Assembly (NCBI GenBank): GCA_034432655.1
Contig: DAOUBP010000051.1
Coordinates: 1-37,306, forward strand
DNA from: DAOUBP01 sp034432655
GTDB lineage: Bacteria > Chloroflexota > Anaerolineae > CG2-30-64-16
Direction: 5' to 3'
DNA: 37,306 bases
Within the stretch, counting starts at the first letter, position 1. Each line of letters opens with the position of its first letter. This document shows, in pieces, positions 7,511 through 14,210 of the stretch. The translations under genes were made by a program, and so were the position numbers. Below the pieces are notes generated by a model, which saw nothing but the letters and a program-made list of their open reading frames with translations, was not told where the DNA came from and made no database searches.

Positions 7511-7547
7511 TCAGATGCCTGGCACCTTCAAGGTGCCTGGCACCTGA
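7511..7547. repeat. Palindromic repeat, copy 3
   Basis: A 37-bp imperfect palindrome with TGCCTGGCACCT in the left arm and AGGTGCCTGGCA in the right arm; arms match at 15 of 17 positions. It lies 20 bp after copy 2 and shares its downstream GTAGTTTTTC flank. Confidence 0.88.
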
Positions 7548-7585
7548 TCGTAGTTTTTCATCTTCGACAAAGGATTCGCTGCAAC

Positions 7586-7957
7586 ATGAAGATCATCGTC
7601 ACAGCCACGGCGCCGGATCTGGGAGCTCCGGTCAACCCGCGCTTCGGCCGGGCCGATTACTTCGTTGTCATAGACATGGATACCCTGCAGTGGCAGGCGC
7701 ATCCGAACCAGGGCGTCCACGCGGCCGGCGGCGCGGGCGCGCAGGCGGCCCAGTTCGCGGCCCAACAGGGCGCCCAGGCCGTCATCAGCGGCGACTTTGG
7801 GCCCAACGCCTACACGGCCCTGGCGGCGGCCGGGATCCAGATGTACCTGCTCGGATCGAGCCGGACCGTCGCCGAGGCCGTCGAGCAGTTCAAGGCCGGC
7901 AAGCTGACGCAGGTGCAGTCGCCGACCGGGGCCGGGCACCATGGCGGTCGCGGCTGA
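7586..7957 (+). CDS. NifX-like protein, second copy
   Basis: A 123-residue NifX / FeMo-cofactor-binding fold protein starting MKIIVTATAPDLGAPVNPRFGRADYF. It shares the small alpha/beta fold and the VISGDFGPNA turn with the family and ends in a His/Gly tail (GAGHHGGRG). The start at 7586 is chosen because earlier in-frame codons from 7487 run through the palindromic repeat; AAAGGA lies about 10 bases upstream. The MinD-like ATPase start overlaps its last 17 bases, so the two are probably translationally coupled. It is more divergent than a simple duplicate of the gene at 5200 and may handle a different cluster. Confidence 0.83.
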   Translation: MKIIVTATAPDLGAPVNPRFGRADYFVVIDMDTLQWQAHPNQGVHAAGGAGAQAAQFAAQQGAQAVISGDFGPNAYTALAAAGIQMYLLGSSRTVAEAVEQFKAGKLTQVQSPTGAGHHGGRG

Positions 7958-8951
7958 TAGTTCCGTGGATGTAGCGCAAGCTGGAAGCTTGCGCTACATC
8001 GTTGCGGTCGCCAGCGGCAAGGGCGGCACGGGCAAGACGACGGTCGCCACCAGCCTGGCGTTGAGCCTGGCGGAGGGGGTGAGTCAGAACAGGCACGTGC
8101 CAGGCACTTTGAAAGTGCCTGGCACGTGGGAGATGACGCCCGCATTCATCACCTACCTGGATTGCGACGTCGAGGGGCCGAATGGGCATCTGTTTTTACG
8201 GCCAGAGCTAAAGCGACGTCGTGACGTCGCAATCCAGATGCCGCGCGTGGACGCGGCGAAGTGCACGGCGTGCGGCAAGTGCGCCGAGGTCTGTCAGTAT
8301 CACGCCATCGTCGTGCTGGGCAAGAAGACCCTGGTCTTCGACCAGTTGTGTCACGGCTGCGGCAGTTGCACCCTGGTCTGTCCCGAGGGCGCGATCGCTG
8401 AAGAACCGCGCACCATCGGCGTCCTGGAAGCGGGACCGGCGGCGCGCGGCATCCGCTTTGCGCGCGGAGTGCTCGACGTGGGCCAGCCGATGGCGACGCC
8501 CGCCATCCGCCAGCTCAAGCGGTGGGCAATTCAGATGGATGGGGCGGAGAGCAGCGTCATCATCCTGGACGCGCCGCCGGGGACCTCGTGTCCCGTGGTC
8601 GAGGCCGTGCGCGGGGCCGATTACCTGCTGCTGGTCACCGAGCCGACCCCGTTCGGGCTGCACGACCTGCGCCTGGCCGTCGAGGTGGCGCGCGAGCTGG
8701 GCATCCCGGCCGGGGTGGTGATCAATCGGGACGGCATCGGCGACGCGGCCGTGGAGGCGTTCTGCGTCGAGGCCGGACTGCCGATCCTGCTGCGCATCCC
8801 GTTCGAGCGCGCTATCGCCGAGGGGATTGCACAGGGGCGGCCGTTGATCGAAATCCGGCCGGAGTATGCCCCACGCTTCCGCGCGCTGATGGCCGAGGTC
8901 GTCCGCCGGTTGTCTCACGTGCCAGGCGCCTCCGAGGTGCCTGGCACGTGA
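7941..8951 (+). CDS. MinD-like P-loop ATPase with inserted ferredoxin domain, interrupted by in-frame palindromes
   Basis: A 336-residue MinD-superfamily ATPase with a two-cluster ferredoxin domain inserted near residues 105-155 (CTACGKCAEVC, then CHGCGSCTLVC). The deviant Walker A SGKGGTGKTT is at 25-34, and DAPPGTSCPV gives a later switch motif. Three features are odd. Residues 10-20 (DVAQAGSLRYI) are the translation of a palindrome at 7968-8000. About 20 extra residues including HVPGTLKVPGT, between the Walker A helix and LDCDVEGPN, are the translation of a family palindrome at 8094-8128. The C-terminus SHVPGASEVPGT and the stop codon lie in another copy at 8912-8954. The reading frame stays open throughout. 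Close homologues in anaerobes lie beside NifX-like genes and probably act in metal-cofactor or Fe-S assembly. Confidence 0.88.
   Translation: MAVAADSSVDVAQAGSLRYIVAVASGKGGTGKTTVATSLALSLAEGVSQNRHVPGTLKVPGTWEMTPAFITYLDCDVEGPNGHLFLRPELKRRRDVAIQMPRVDAAKCTACGKCAEVCQYHAIVVLGKKTLVFDQLCHGCGSCTLVCPEGAIAEEPRTIGVLEAGPAARGIRFARGVLDVGQPMATPAIRQLKRWAIQMDGAESSVIILDAPPGTSCPVVEAVRGADYLLLVTEPTPFGLHDLRLAVEVARELGIPAGVVINRDGIGDAAVEAFCVEAGLPILLRIPFERAIAEGIAQGRPLIEIRPEYAPRFRALMAEVVRRLSHVPGASEVPGT
7968..8000. repeat. Palindrome of a second family at the ATPase N-terminus
   Basis: A perfect 33-bp palindrome: GATGTAGCGCAAGCT, a 3-base GGA centre, then the complement. It is read in frame as DVAQAGSLRYI just ahead of the conserved start of the ATPase fold, so it has extended or replaced the original N-terminus. 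Confidence 0.9.
8094..8128. repeat. Palindromic repeat, copy 4, inside a coding sequence
   Basis: CACGTGCCAGGCACTTT, a centre, and the complement, 35 bp in all. It lies inside the MinD-like ATPase gene and is read in frame as HVPGTLKVPGT, in the loop between the Walker A helix and the next strand. Confidence 0.93.
8157..8237. repeat. 15-bp inverted repeat within the ATPase gene
   Basis: CTGGATTGCGACGTC (8157-8171) and its exact complement (8223-8237) flank 51 bp. The right arm is part of a tighter palindrome, GCGACGTC-GT-GACGTCGC (8213-8230). The left arm encodes the conserved LDCDV motif; the right arm encodes VAIQ. It may be a partial insertion of yet another palindromic element, or local template switching. 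Confidence 0.7.
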
Positions 8952-8954
8952 GAC
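8912..8954. repeat. Palindromic repeat, copy 5, at the ATPase 3' end
   Basis: A 43-bp palindrome (GTCTCACGTGCCAGG and complement) with one mismatched position. The last 12 codons and the TGA stop of the MinD-like gene at 7941 lie inside it, so the element has supplied the end of the protein. Confidence 0.9.
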
Positions 8955-8979
8955 GGCACGCGATTTGAGAGAGCGGTGT

Positions 8980-9510
8980 ATGGCAAGACGAACCTTTCGG
9001 CGGCGCATCTATCGCAGCCCGGCAGCCTTGCTGGCCGATTTTCGCTACATGATCGAGCGCCGCTCGTTGATCCGGCGAGCCATGCGAGAGCTCATCTCGC
9101 CGGCCTTTCGCGAACGGCTCATGCTGGCGGTCACCGAGGTCAACGGCTGCCGCTATTGCAGCTACTACCACGCGCGCGAGGCGTTGAAAAGCGGCCTCTC
9201 GGCGGCCGAGCTGGCGGCGCTGCTGGCCGGGCAGATCCCCGCGGACGCGCCGGCCGGGGAGCATCTGGCGCTGGCCTATGCCCAACACTGGGCGGAGACC
9301 GACGCCCATCCCGACCCCGAAGCCGTACAAAAGCTGGTCGCGACCTACGGCGAGGAACAGGCCGCGGCCATAGAGATCGTGTTGCGGATGATCCGTATCG
9401 GCAATCTGCTCGGCAACACCGCCGATTATCTCCTGTATCGGCTCTCGTTGGGATTGCTGGGCACGCGCGAGGACGAAGCGCGGTTCAGCGCGGGCAGGCT
9501 ATCGCCATGA
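8980..9510 (+). CDS. AhpD-like / carboxymuconolactone decarboxylase family protein
   Basis: A 176-residue all-helical AhpD-like protein. The redox motif is C57-R-Y-C60 with H64 (NGCRYCSYYH), the hallmark of the CMD/AhpD peroxidase group. ATG 8980 follows GAGAGAG; an in-frame TTG at 8965 is less likely. In AhpD the CxxC pair reduces a peroxiredoxin partner. A UGA-containing peroxiredoxin lies 5 kb downstream, but physical pairing cannot be shown. The gene shares an ATGA overlap with the next small ORF, so it belongs to the same transcript. Confidence 0.85.
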   Translation: MARRTFRRRIYRSPAALLADFRYMIERRSLIRRAMRELISPAFRERLMLAVTEVNGCRYCSYYHAREALKSGLSAAELAALLAGQIPADAPAGEHLALAYAQHWAETDAHPDPEAVQKLVATYGEEQAAAIEIVLRMIRIGNLLGNTADYLLYRLSLGLLGTREDEARFSAGRLSP

Positions 9511-9632
9511 TCACGATCAACATCCCGGGGCGAGGCACACTGGAGCTCACTGATCTGGTGCTCGACTTGAACGGCACCATCGCCCTGGTGTTACTTCGAG
9601 CTCAGCGCCTCATCGCCACGCTGCGGAGGTAA
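9507..9632 (+). pseudogene. Truncated HAD-type (soluble P-type ATPase-like) gene
   Basis: Only 41 codons remain. The start overlaps the previous gene as ATGA. The peptide begins ITINIPGRGTLELTDLVLD and continues to LNGTIAL, matching the start of small HAD proteins annotated as soluble P-type ATPases, in which DxNGT holds the catalytic Asp. After LNGTIAL the sequence changes to LVLLRAQRLIATLRR and stops; the rest of the HAD core, usually another 100 or more residues, is missing. The end carries the ribosome site of the next gene. It is a remnant, probably from an internal deletion, unless the short peptide has been kept. Confidence 0.7.
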
Positions 9633-9634
9633 AG

Positions 9635-10555
9635 GTGAAACAACTGGTCATCCTCAGCGGCAAGGGCGGCACGGGCAAGACCAGCGTCGCGGCCGCGTTC
9701 GCGCATCTGGCCGCGGTGGGCGAGCCGGCCGTGCGCGCCGTGCTGGCCGACGCCGATGTGGACGCGGCCAACCTGGAGCTGGTGCTGGCGCCGCGACCGC
9801 TGGAGACGCACGAATTCATCGGCGGGCCGGTGGCGGTCATTGACCCCGCCAGGTGCCAGGGGTGCGGCATCTGCGCGCAGGTGTGTCGCTTCGACGCCAT
9901 CTCGCCCTGTCACCCCGTCACCGTGTCACCGTGTCACCAGGTTGATCCCATCGCCTGCGACGGCTGCGCGGCGTGCGTCTATCAGTGCCCGGAGGAGGCC
10001 ATCCGCATGGAGCCACAGCTCGCAGGCCATTGGTTTAAGTCGGACAGCCGCTATGGGCCGCTATTTCATGCTGCGCTGCGGCCGGCGCAGGAGAATTCCG
10101 GCAAGCTGGTGACGCTGGTCAAGCAGCAGGCGCGGCTGTTGGCGCTGGACGGCGGCTACGACGCGGTGATCGTGGACGGGCCGCCAGGGATTGGCTGCCC
10201 TGTCATCTCGGCCGCCTCGGGCGCCGACCTGGCGCTGGCCGTGGCCGAGCCGACCGCGGCCGGCATTCACGACATGGAGCGGGTGCTGGCGACGGCGGCG
10301 CACTTCCGCGTGCCGGTCCTGGTCTGCATCAACAAGGCCGACATCTATCCCGAAGGCGCGGCCCAGATCGAGGCGTATTGTCGGGAGCGCGGCATCGAAG
10401 TGGCGGGGCGCATCCCCTTCGATGCCACTGTCACCGCAGCAATGGTACAGGGCCAGTCGGTTACGGCTTTCGATCCCGCTGCCCCCGCCAGCCAGGCGCT
10501 GCGCGAGGTCTGGCGGCGCGTGGCAACGAGGCTGCTGGATCGGTTGGAGGGATAG
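9635..10555 (+). CDS. MinD-like P-loop ATPase with inserted ferredoxin domain, second copy
   Basis: A 306-residue paralogue of the ATPase at 7941. It starts at a GTG after GGAGGTAAAG. The Walker A is SGKGGTGKTS (8-17). The inserted ferredoxin has C74, C77, C80, C84 and C108, C111, C114, C118. Between the two motifs, residues 90-102 (SPCHPVTVSPCHQ) are translated from a tandem octamer repeat at 9907-9938, which adds two extra cysteines to the linker. DGPPGIGCPV near 175-184 is the switch motif. These paired ATPases resemble the MinD-type pairs of anaerobes, which may work as a heterodimer. The expected role is ATP-dependent cluster transfer in the cytoplasm. Confidence 0.88.
   Translation: MKQLVILSGKGGTGKTSVAAAFAHLAAVGEPAVRAVLADADVDAANLELVLAPRPLETHEFIGGPVAVIDPARCQGCGICAQVCRFDAISPCHPVTVSPCHQVDPIACDGCAACVYQCPEEAIRMEPQLAGHWFKSDSRYGPLFHAALRPAQENSGKLVTLVKQQARLLALDGGYDAVIVDGPPGIGCPVISAASGADLALAVAEPTAAGIHDMERVLATAAHFRVPVLVCINKADIYPEGAAQIEAYCRERGIEVAGRIPFDATVTAAMVQGQSVTAFDPAAPASQALREVWRRVATRLLDRLEG
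9907..9938. repeat. Tandem octamer repeat in the second ATPase gene
   Basis: Four 8-bp units: CTGTCACC, CCGTCACC, GTGTCACC, GTGTCACC. They are read through in frame as the linker between the two Fe-S motifs of the ferredoxin insert. Confidence 0.85.
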
Positions 10556-10558
10556 CCC

Positions 10559-10657
10559 ATGAAACGCTGTTCCAGATGTCGCACGCGTTGCGCCCGCCCG
10601 CGCCGGCGGGGTTGCGCCTGCGGCCGCGGGCCCTGGAGCAAGAGGTCGCCTCCGTAG
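10559..10657 (+). CDS. Possible 32-residue Cys/Arg-rich peptide
   Basis: A short ORF, not recognised. It begins with ATG three bases after the second ATPase stop, and GGAGGGAT lies 6 bases upstream. The peptide MKRCSRCRTRCARPRRRGC has C4, C7, C11, C19 and C21 (CxxC plus CxC), 32 residues in all. It would suit metal binding and fits the zinc-ribbon and ferredoxin theme of the cluster. It could also be a chance ORF in Arg-rich, high-GC sequence. Confidence 0.35.
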   Translation: MKRCSRCRTRCARPRRRGCACGRGPWSKRSPP

Positions 10658-10715
10658 TCGGCGGATCGGTGATGTGACAACCTGATCTGTCCGGCAAATT
10701 GATGGGAGGTGACAT

Positions 10716-11633
10716 ATGAGCGCAAAGGCAACCACAGGCTGGTGGCGCGGCCAGACCTTCACGGCCGTGCTGCTGGCGATCATTATCGCGCTGAGTGCCT
10801 GGGCCCTGGCAACGGGGACCGGCGTTGCGGCGGGCGTAGCGCCGCTGACCGCCGGCCGCGAGCTCCTGCTCGTGGTCGTCGGTTTCTTCGCCGGCGTGCT
10901 CGGCGGCCTGATCGGCACGGGCGGCTGCAGCCTGATGCTGCCCGTCATCCACTTCTGGATGGGCTACCCGGCCCCGATCGCTGTGGGCACGACCCTCTTC
11001 GCCGTGATCTTCACCGCCCTTTCCGGCGCGTGGGGCCACCTGATCCGCCGCAACGTGGATGTGCGCGCGTTCCTGTGGCTGGGCGGCGGCGGCATCCTGG
11101 GGGTGCTGCTGGGGTCATGGCTGTTCACGTTGCTCTCGGGGCAGGCAAAGCTGCTCGGGCTGATCCTGGGCGTGATCTTCCTCTGGCCGGCCATCCGCAT
11201 GGTGTACGAAGGGGTGGTGCAGCGCGCCATGCCGAAGCGCGAGGGCGCCGGGATCCCCGGCTCCGGCTGGGGGATGGCGGTCTTCGGCTTCATCGTGGGC
11301 ATCGCCACCGGCCTGGCCGGCGTCGGCGGGGGCTACGCCCTGGTGCCGGGGCTGATCTATCTCTTCGGCGCGCCGGTCTACATCACCATGGGGACCTCGC
11401 TGGCGACCATGATCCCGCTGGCGGTTGTCGGCGGCGGGATCAAGTTGGCGCAGGGCTTCGTGCATCTGCCCACCGGCCTGTTGCTGGCGCTTGGCACCAT
11501 CGTCGGCGCGCAGGTCGGCGCGGCGATCATCAAGCGCATCAAACCGGCGACGTTGAAGCTGATCTTCGGCCTGTATTTCCTGTACGTGGCCGTCAAGTTC
11601 ATCACCAACTTCTTTGGTATCGCGATTTGGTGA
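10716..11633 (+). CDS. TauE/SafE-family membrane permease
   Basis: A 305-residue integral membrane protein with the twin-repeat layout of the TauE/SafE (DUF81) family. The two family motifs are GGLIGTGGCSLMLPV (about 63-77) and GLAGVGGGYALVPGL (about 201-215). It has about eight hydrophobic segments, a short basic N-terminus and a strong ribosome site (GGGAGGTGAC). Family members export sulfite, sulfoacetate or other organosulfonates, and some associate with metal or sulfur metabolism. In this cluster it may move a sulfur compound linked to Fe-S assembly or detoxification. The substrate is inferred only from family. Confidence 0.88.
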   Translation: MSAKATTGWWRGQTFTAVLLAIIIALSAWALATGTGVAAGVAPLTAGRELLLVVVGFFAGVLGGLIGTGGCSLMLPVIHFWMGYPAPIAVGTTLFAVIFTALSGAWGHLIRRNVDVRAFLWLGGGGILGVLLGSWLFTLLSGQAKLLGLILGVIFLWPAIRMVYEGVVQRAMPKREGAGIPGSGWGMAVFGFIVGIATGLAGVGGGYALVPGLIYLFGAPVYITMGTSLATMIPLAVVGGGIKLAQGFVHLPTGLLLALGTIVGAQVGAAIIKRIKPATLKLIFGLYFLYVAVKFITNFFGIAIW

Positions 11634-11654
11634 GCGAGGACTACACCCGGGTGA

Positions 11655-11689
11655 ACGTGCCTGGCACTTGTGACAAGTGCCAGGCACGT
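11655..11689. repeat. Palindromic repeat, copy 6
   Basis: A 35-bp palindrome, ACGTGCCTGGCACTTG, 3-base centre, complement. It lies 22 bp after the TauE stop and 35 bp before the MIP18 gene. Arms differ from copies 1-2 in the central A/T of TGCCWGGCA and in CTTG in place of CCTC. Confidence 0.9.
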
Positions 11690-11723
11690 GAAGGATACGC
11701 GTTGGCATGCTGGAGAGGACACC

Positions 11724-12065
11724 ATGAATAATCCCAAGCCATTGCGCGCCGCAATTTTGCAGCGGCTGGCGCAGGTCATTGACCCGGAGACCGGGGTGGA
11801 TGTGGTGCACATGCGGCTGATCGAGGACCTTCAGGTGGACGAGACCGGCCGCGTCAGCTACACCTTCCGGCCCTCTTCACCGCTGTGCCCCATCGCCGTG
11901 CCGCTGGCGATGGCGATCCGGCGCACGGTGCGCGAAGCGCCGGGCGTCACGGAGCAGGCGATGCGGGTGGAAGGCTATGTGCGCGCCGAGGAGTTGACAG
12001 CGCTCTTGCGTGAGTTGGACGGCGCGTCGCAGCCATCGGGCGCGTATTTTTCGGCGGCTATTTGA
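11724..12065 (+). CDS. MIP18-family (DUF59) Fe-S assembly factor
   Basis: A 113-residue single-domain MIP18/PaaD-like protein. It shows the family N-terminal helix and VIDPETGVDVVHMRLI (about 19-34) and the conserved cysteine C55 in SSPLCPI. ATG 11724 follows GGAGAGGAC; an upstream in-frame codon at 11670 runs through the palindromic repeat and is rejected. It matches the N-terminal domain of the Mrp ATPase at 5603, suggesting a separate cluster-targeting factor for one of the local ATPases. It is the last gene before a new promoter at 12080. Confidence 0.87.
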   Translation: MNNPKPLRAAILQRLAQVIDPETGVDVVHMRLIEDLQVDETGRVSYTFRPSSPLCPIAVPLAMAIRRTVREAPGVTEQAMRVEGYVRAEELTALLRELDGASQPSGAYFSAAI

Positions 12066-12079
12066 CGGTAAGAGGCGAC

Positions 12080-12108
12080 TTGCCGGGATGCCAAGGCTCG
12101 TGCATAAT
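12080..12108 (+). promoter_or_regulatory. Promoter for the multiheme cytochrome
   Basis: TTGCCG (12080-12085), a 17-bp spacer and CATAAT (12103-12108). Matches to consensus are 4/6 and 5/6. It lies about 48 bp before the cytochrome start and suggests transcription independent of the ATPase cluster. Confidence 0.5.
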
Positions 12109-12156
12109 AGAACTAGCCGCGCCAATGACGGCGATCTTCTCCCGAAGGAGCACCTC

Positions 12157-13941
12157 ATGCGCCGACTTAACTGGCAACTCGCAGCGTCTTTCCTTGTCGT
12201 TTTGTTGTTGTGCGGCGTGATAGCCGCCTGCGGCGGCCCCCCGCCGGTCCAGGGGCCGAAGCCCACGCCGATCCCAACCCTGATCCCCGTGGCGAAGGCC
12301 ACGGCGACCCCTGAGCCGGCTCGGCCGGTCGGCCCGGGACCGCAGGCCGGGCAGCCGCGCGGCCCCGCGCGCCGGCCGGCCGCCGATACGACCCTGGCCA
12401 CCTTCACCACCGCCGACTTCTCCGGCGCGGGGCTGTGCGCGGCGTGCCATGTCGGGCTGAAAGACGGCGCTGGCGCCGACGTCTCCATGCCGACCATGTG
12501 GCGCTCGACCATGATGGCCAACTCGGGCAAGGATCCGATCTGGCAGGCCAAGGTCAGCTCCGAGGTGGCGCGCTTCCCGGCGCTCCAGGCCGTCATCGAG
12601 AAGAAGTGCGTCACCTGTCACATGCCCATGGCCGAGACGCAGGCCGTGGCCGAGGGGAAGCCGGTGACGGCCCTGGGCGACGGCTTCTTCAACGCCGGCC
12701 ATCCGCTCCACGCGGCAGCGGTTGACGGCGTCTCGTGCACCCTGTGCCACCAGGTGCAGGACAAAAACTTCGGCAAGATGGAGAGCTTCAGCGGCGGCTA
12801 CTTCGTGGACACCAGCACCAACCCGCCCGATCGGCCCATCTTCGGCCCCTACGAGCAGCCGGTCGCCCAGATCATGCAGGCGAGCACCGGCTTCAACCCG
12901 GTCTATGGCGCGCATATGGAATCGGCCGAGCACTGCGCCACCTGCCACAACCTCTACACGCCCTACGTGGACGCGCAGGGCAACGTCCTCGGCGAGTTCC
13001 CCGAGCAGACCCCCTACACCGAATGGCAACACAGCAGCTTCGGTGGGTCGCCCACTTCGTGCCAGAGCTGCCACATGCCGCTGGCCCAGGGCGGCGTGGT
13101 GATCTCCGTCGTGCCCGCGAACCTGGCGCCGCAACAGCCGTTCTACCAGCACTTCTTCGTCGGCGGCAACGCGTTCATGCTCCAGATCCTGGCCGACTGG
13201 GGCGGCGAGCTGGAGGTGACCGCGGACGCGGCGCACTTCCAGGCGACCCAGGCCCGCGTGGCCGAGCAGATCGGCAAGCGGTCGGCGACGCTGACGCTGA
13301 AAGAGCTGGCGCTTGGGGATGGCGTCCTCAAAGCGCAGCTCCAGGTGAGCCCGCTGACCGGGCACAAGTTCCCGGCCAGCTTCCCCTCGCGGCGGGCTTG
13401 GCTGCACGTCACGGTGACCGACGCGGCGGGCAAGGTGGTCTTCGAGTCGGGCAAGCCCAATCCCGACGGCACCATCGCCGGCAACGACGCCGACGCCGAT
13501 CCGCTCAAGTTCGAGCCGCACTACGACCTCATCACCGCGGCCGACCAGGTGCAGATCTACGAGCCGATCATGGGGGACAGCGAGGGGAAGGTGACCTACA
13601 CGCTGCTGCGTGCAGGCAAGTACCTGAAGGACAACCGGCTGCTGCCGAACGGCGCGGACAAGGCGAAGCTGCCGGCCGACATCGCGGTCTCCGGCGCGGC
13701 CGCGGACGACGCCAATTTCGTGGGCGGGGGCGACCTGATCACCTATCAGGTGGACGTGAAGGGTGCGAGCGGGCCGTTCACGTTCAGCGCAGAGCTGCTC
13801 TACGAGCCGCTGTCGTATCAGTTCGTCCAGGACCTGCTGCGCGACAAGACGCCGTTGACCGAGCGGTTCGCCGGCTACTACGCCGCGACGGACGAGACGC
13901 CGCTGCGGGTCGCGACGATCGAGCCGACGCAGACGAAATAG
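12157..13941 (+). CDS. Pentaheme c-type cytochrome lipoprotein
   Basis: A 594-residue exported cytochrome. ATG 12157 follows AAGGAG. A signal peptide with lipobox VIAAC places the lipid on C25, then a Pro/Thr linker (about 28-75) leads to the heme region. Five CxxCH motifs are visible: C94AACH, C151VTCH, C194TLCH, C260ATCH and C302QSCH. Extra His residues (for example in HPLH near 182-185) could serve as distal ligands. The C-terminal 290 residues look like beta-rich domains without hemes. It should be anchored on the outer face of the membrane and pass electrons there. It is followed by a repeat region and the peroxiredoxin gene. The closest family is multiheme cytochromes of the c554 type, but the electron acceptor is unknown. 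Confidence 0.9.
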   Translation: MRRLNWQLAASFLVVLLLCGVIAACGGPPPVQGPKPTPIPTLIPVAKATATPEPARPVGPGPQAGQPRGPARRPAADTTLATFTTADFSGAGLCAACHVGLKDGAGADVSMPTMWRSTMMANSGKDPIWQAKVSSEVARFPALQAVIEKKCVTCHMPMAETQAVAEGKPVTALGDGFFNAGHPLHAAAVDGVSCTLCHQVQDKNFGKMESFSGGYFVDTSTNPPDRPIFGPYEQPVAQIMQASTGFNPVYGAHMESAEHCATCHNLYTPYVDAQGNVLGEFPEQTPYTEWQHSSFGGSPTSCQSCHMPLAQGGVVISVVPANLAPQQPFYQHFFVGGNAFMLQILADWGGELEVTADAAHFQATQARVAEQIGKRSATLTLKELALGDGVLKAQLQVSPLTGHKFPASFPSRRAWLHVTVTDAAGKVVFESGKPNPDGTIAGNDADADPLKFEPHYDLITAADQVQIYEPIMGDSEGKVTYTLLRAGKYLKDNRLLPNGADKAKLPADIAVSGAAADDANFVGGGDLITYQVDVKGASGPFTFSAELLYEPLSYQFVQDLLRDKTPLTERFAGYYAATDETPLRVATIEPTQTK

Positions 13942-13970
13942 GGATGAGGTATTTGCTCAGGCATGGAGAA

Positions 13971-14062
13971 ACGGGACGCAGATTTCGCAGATGCCACGCA
14001 GATGAACGCAGAAATGGAGAAGATCAATGCCGATCAGCGTGCATCAGCGTATATCTGCGTTC
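13971..14062. repeat. Degenerate CGCAGAT-type repeat block
   Basis: A 92-bp block of irregular repeats of ACGCAGAT, CGCAGATTT and ATCAGCG, with an inverted ATCTGCG at the right end. It fills part of the 269-bp gap between the cytochrome and peroxiredoxin genes. I see no gene in it; the remaining gap (14063-14195) holds only the peroxiredoxin ribosome site. Confidence 0.65.
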
Positions 14063-14210
14063 CATAGACCCACCGGCTGAGCAGTTCGTTGCGAAATTCG
14101 GAGACGACGATTACCGGTTTGTTTTCTGGACTTTCATGATTTCGCGTTACGTGTTGTGTGCATCACGGCCGCCATCCGTGACCGATAGGGAGGATTGACA
14201 GGAGGCTACC

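Noticed and set aside
12058..13521. 487-residue antisense frame over the cytochrome
   Set aside because: Arg/Gly/Ala-rich shadow. The sense strand has signal peptide, lipobox and five CxxCH motifs.
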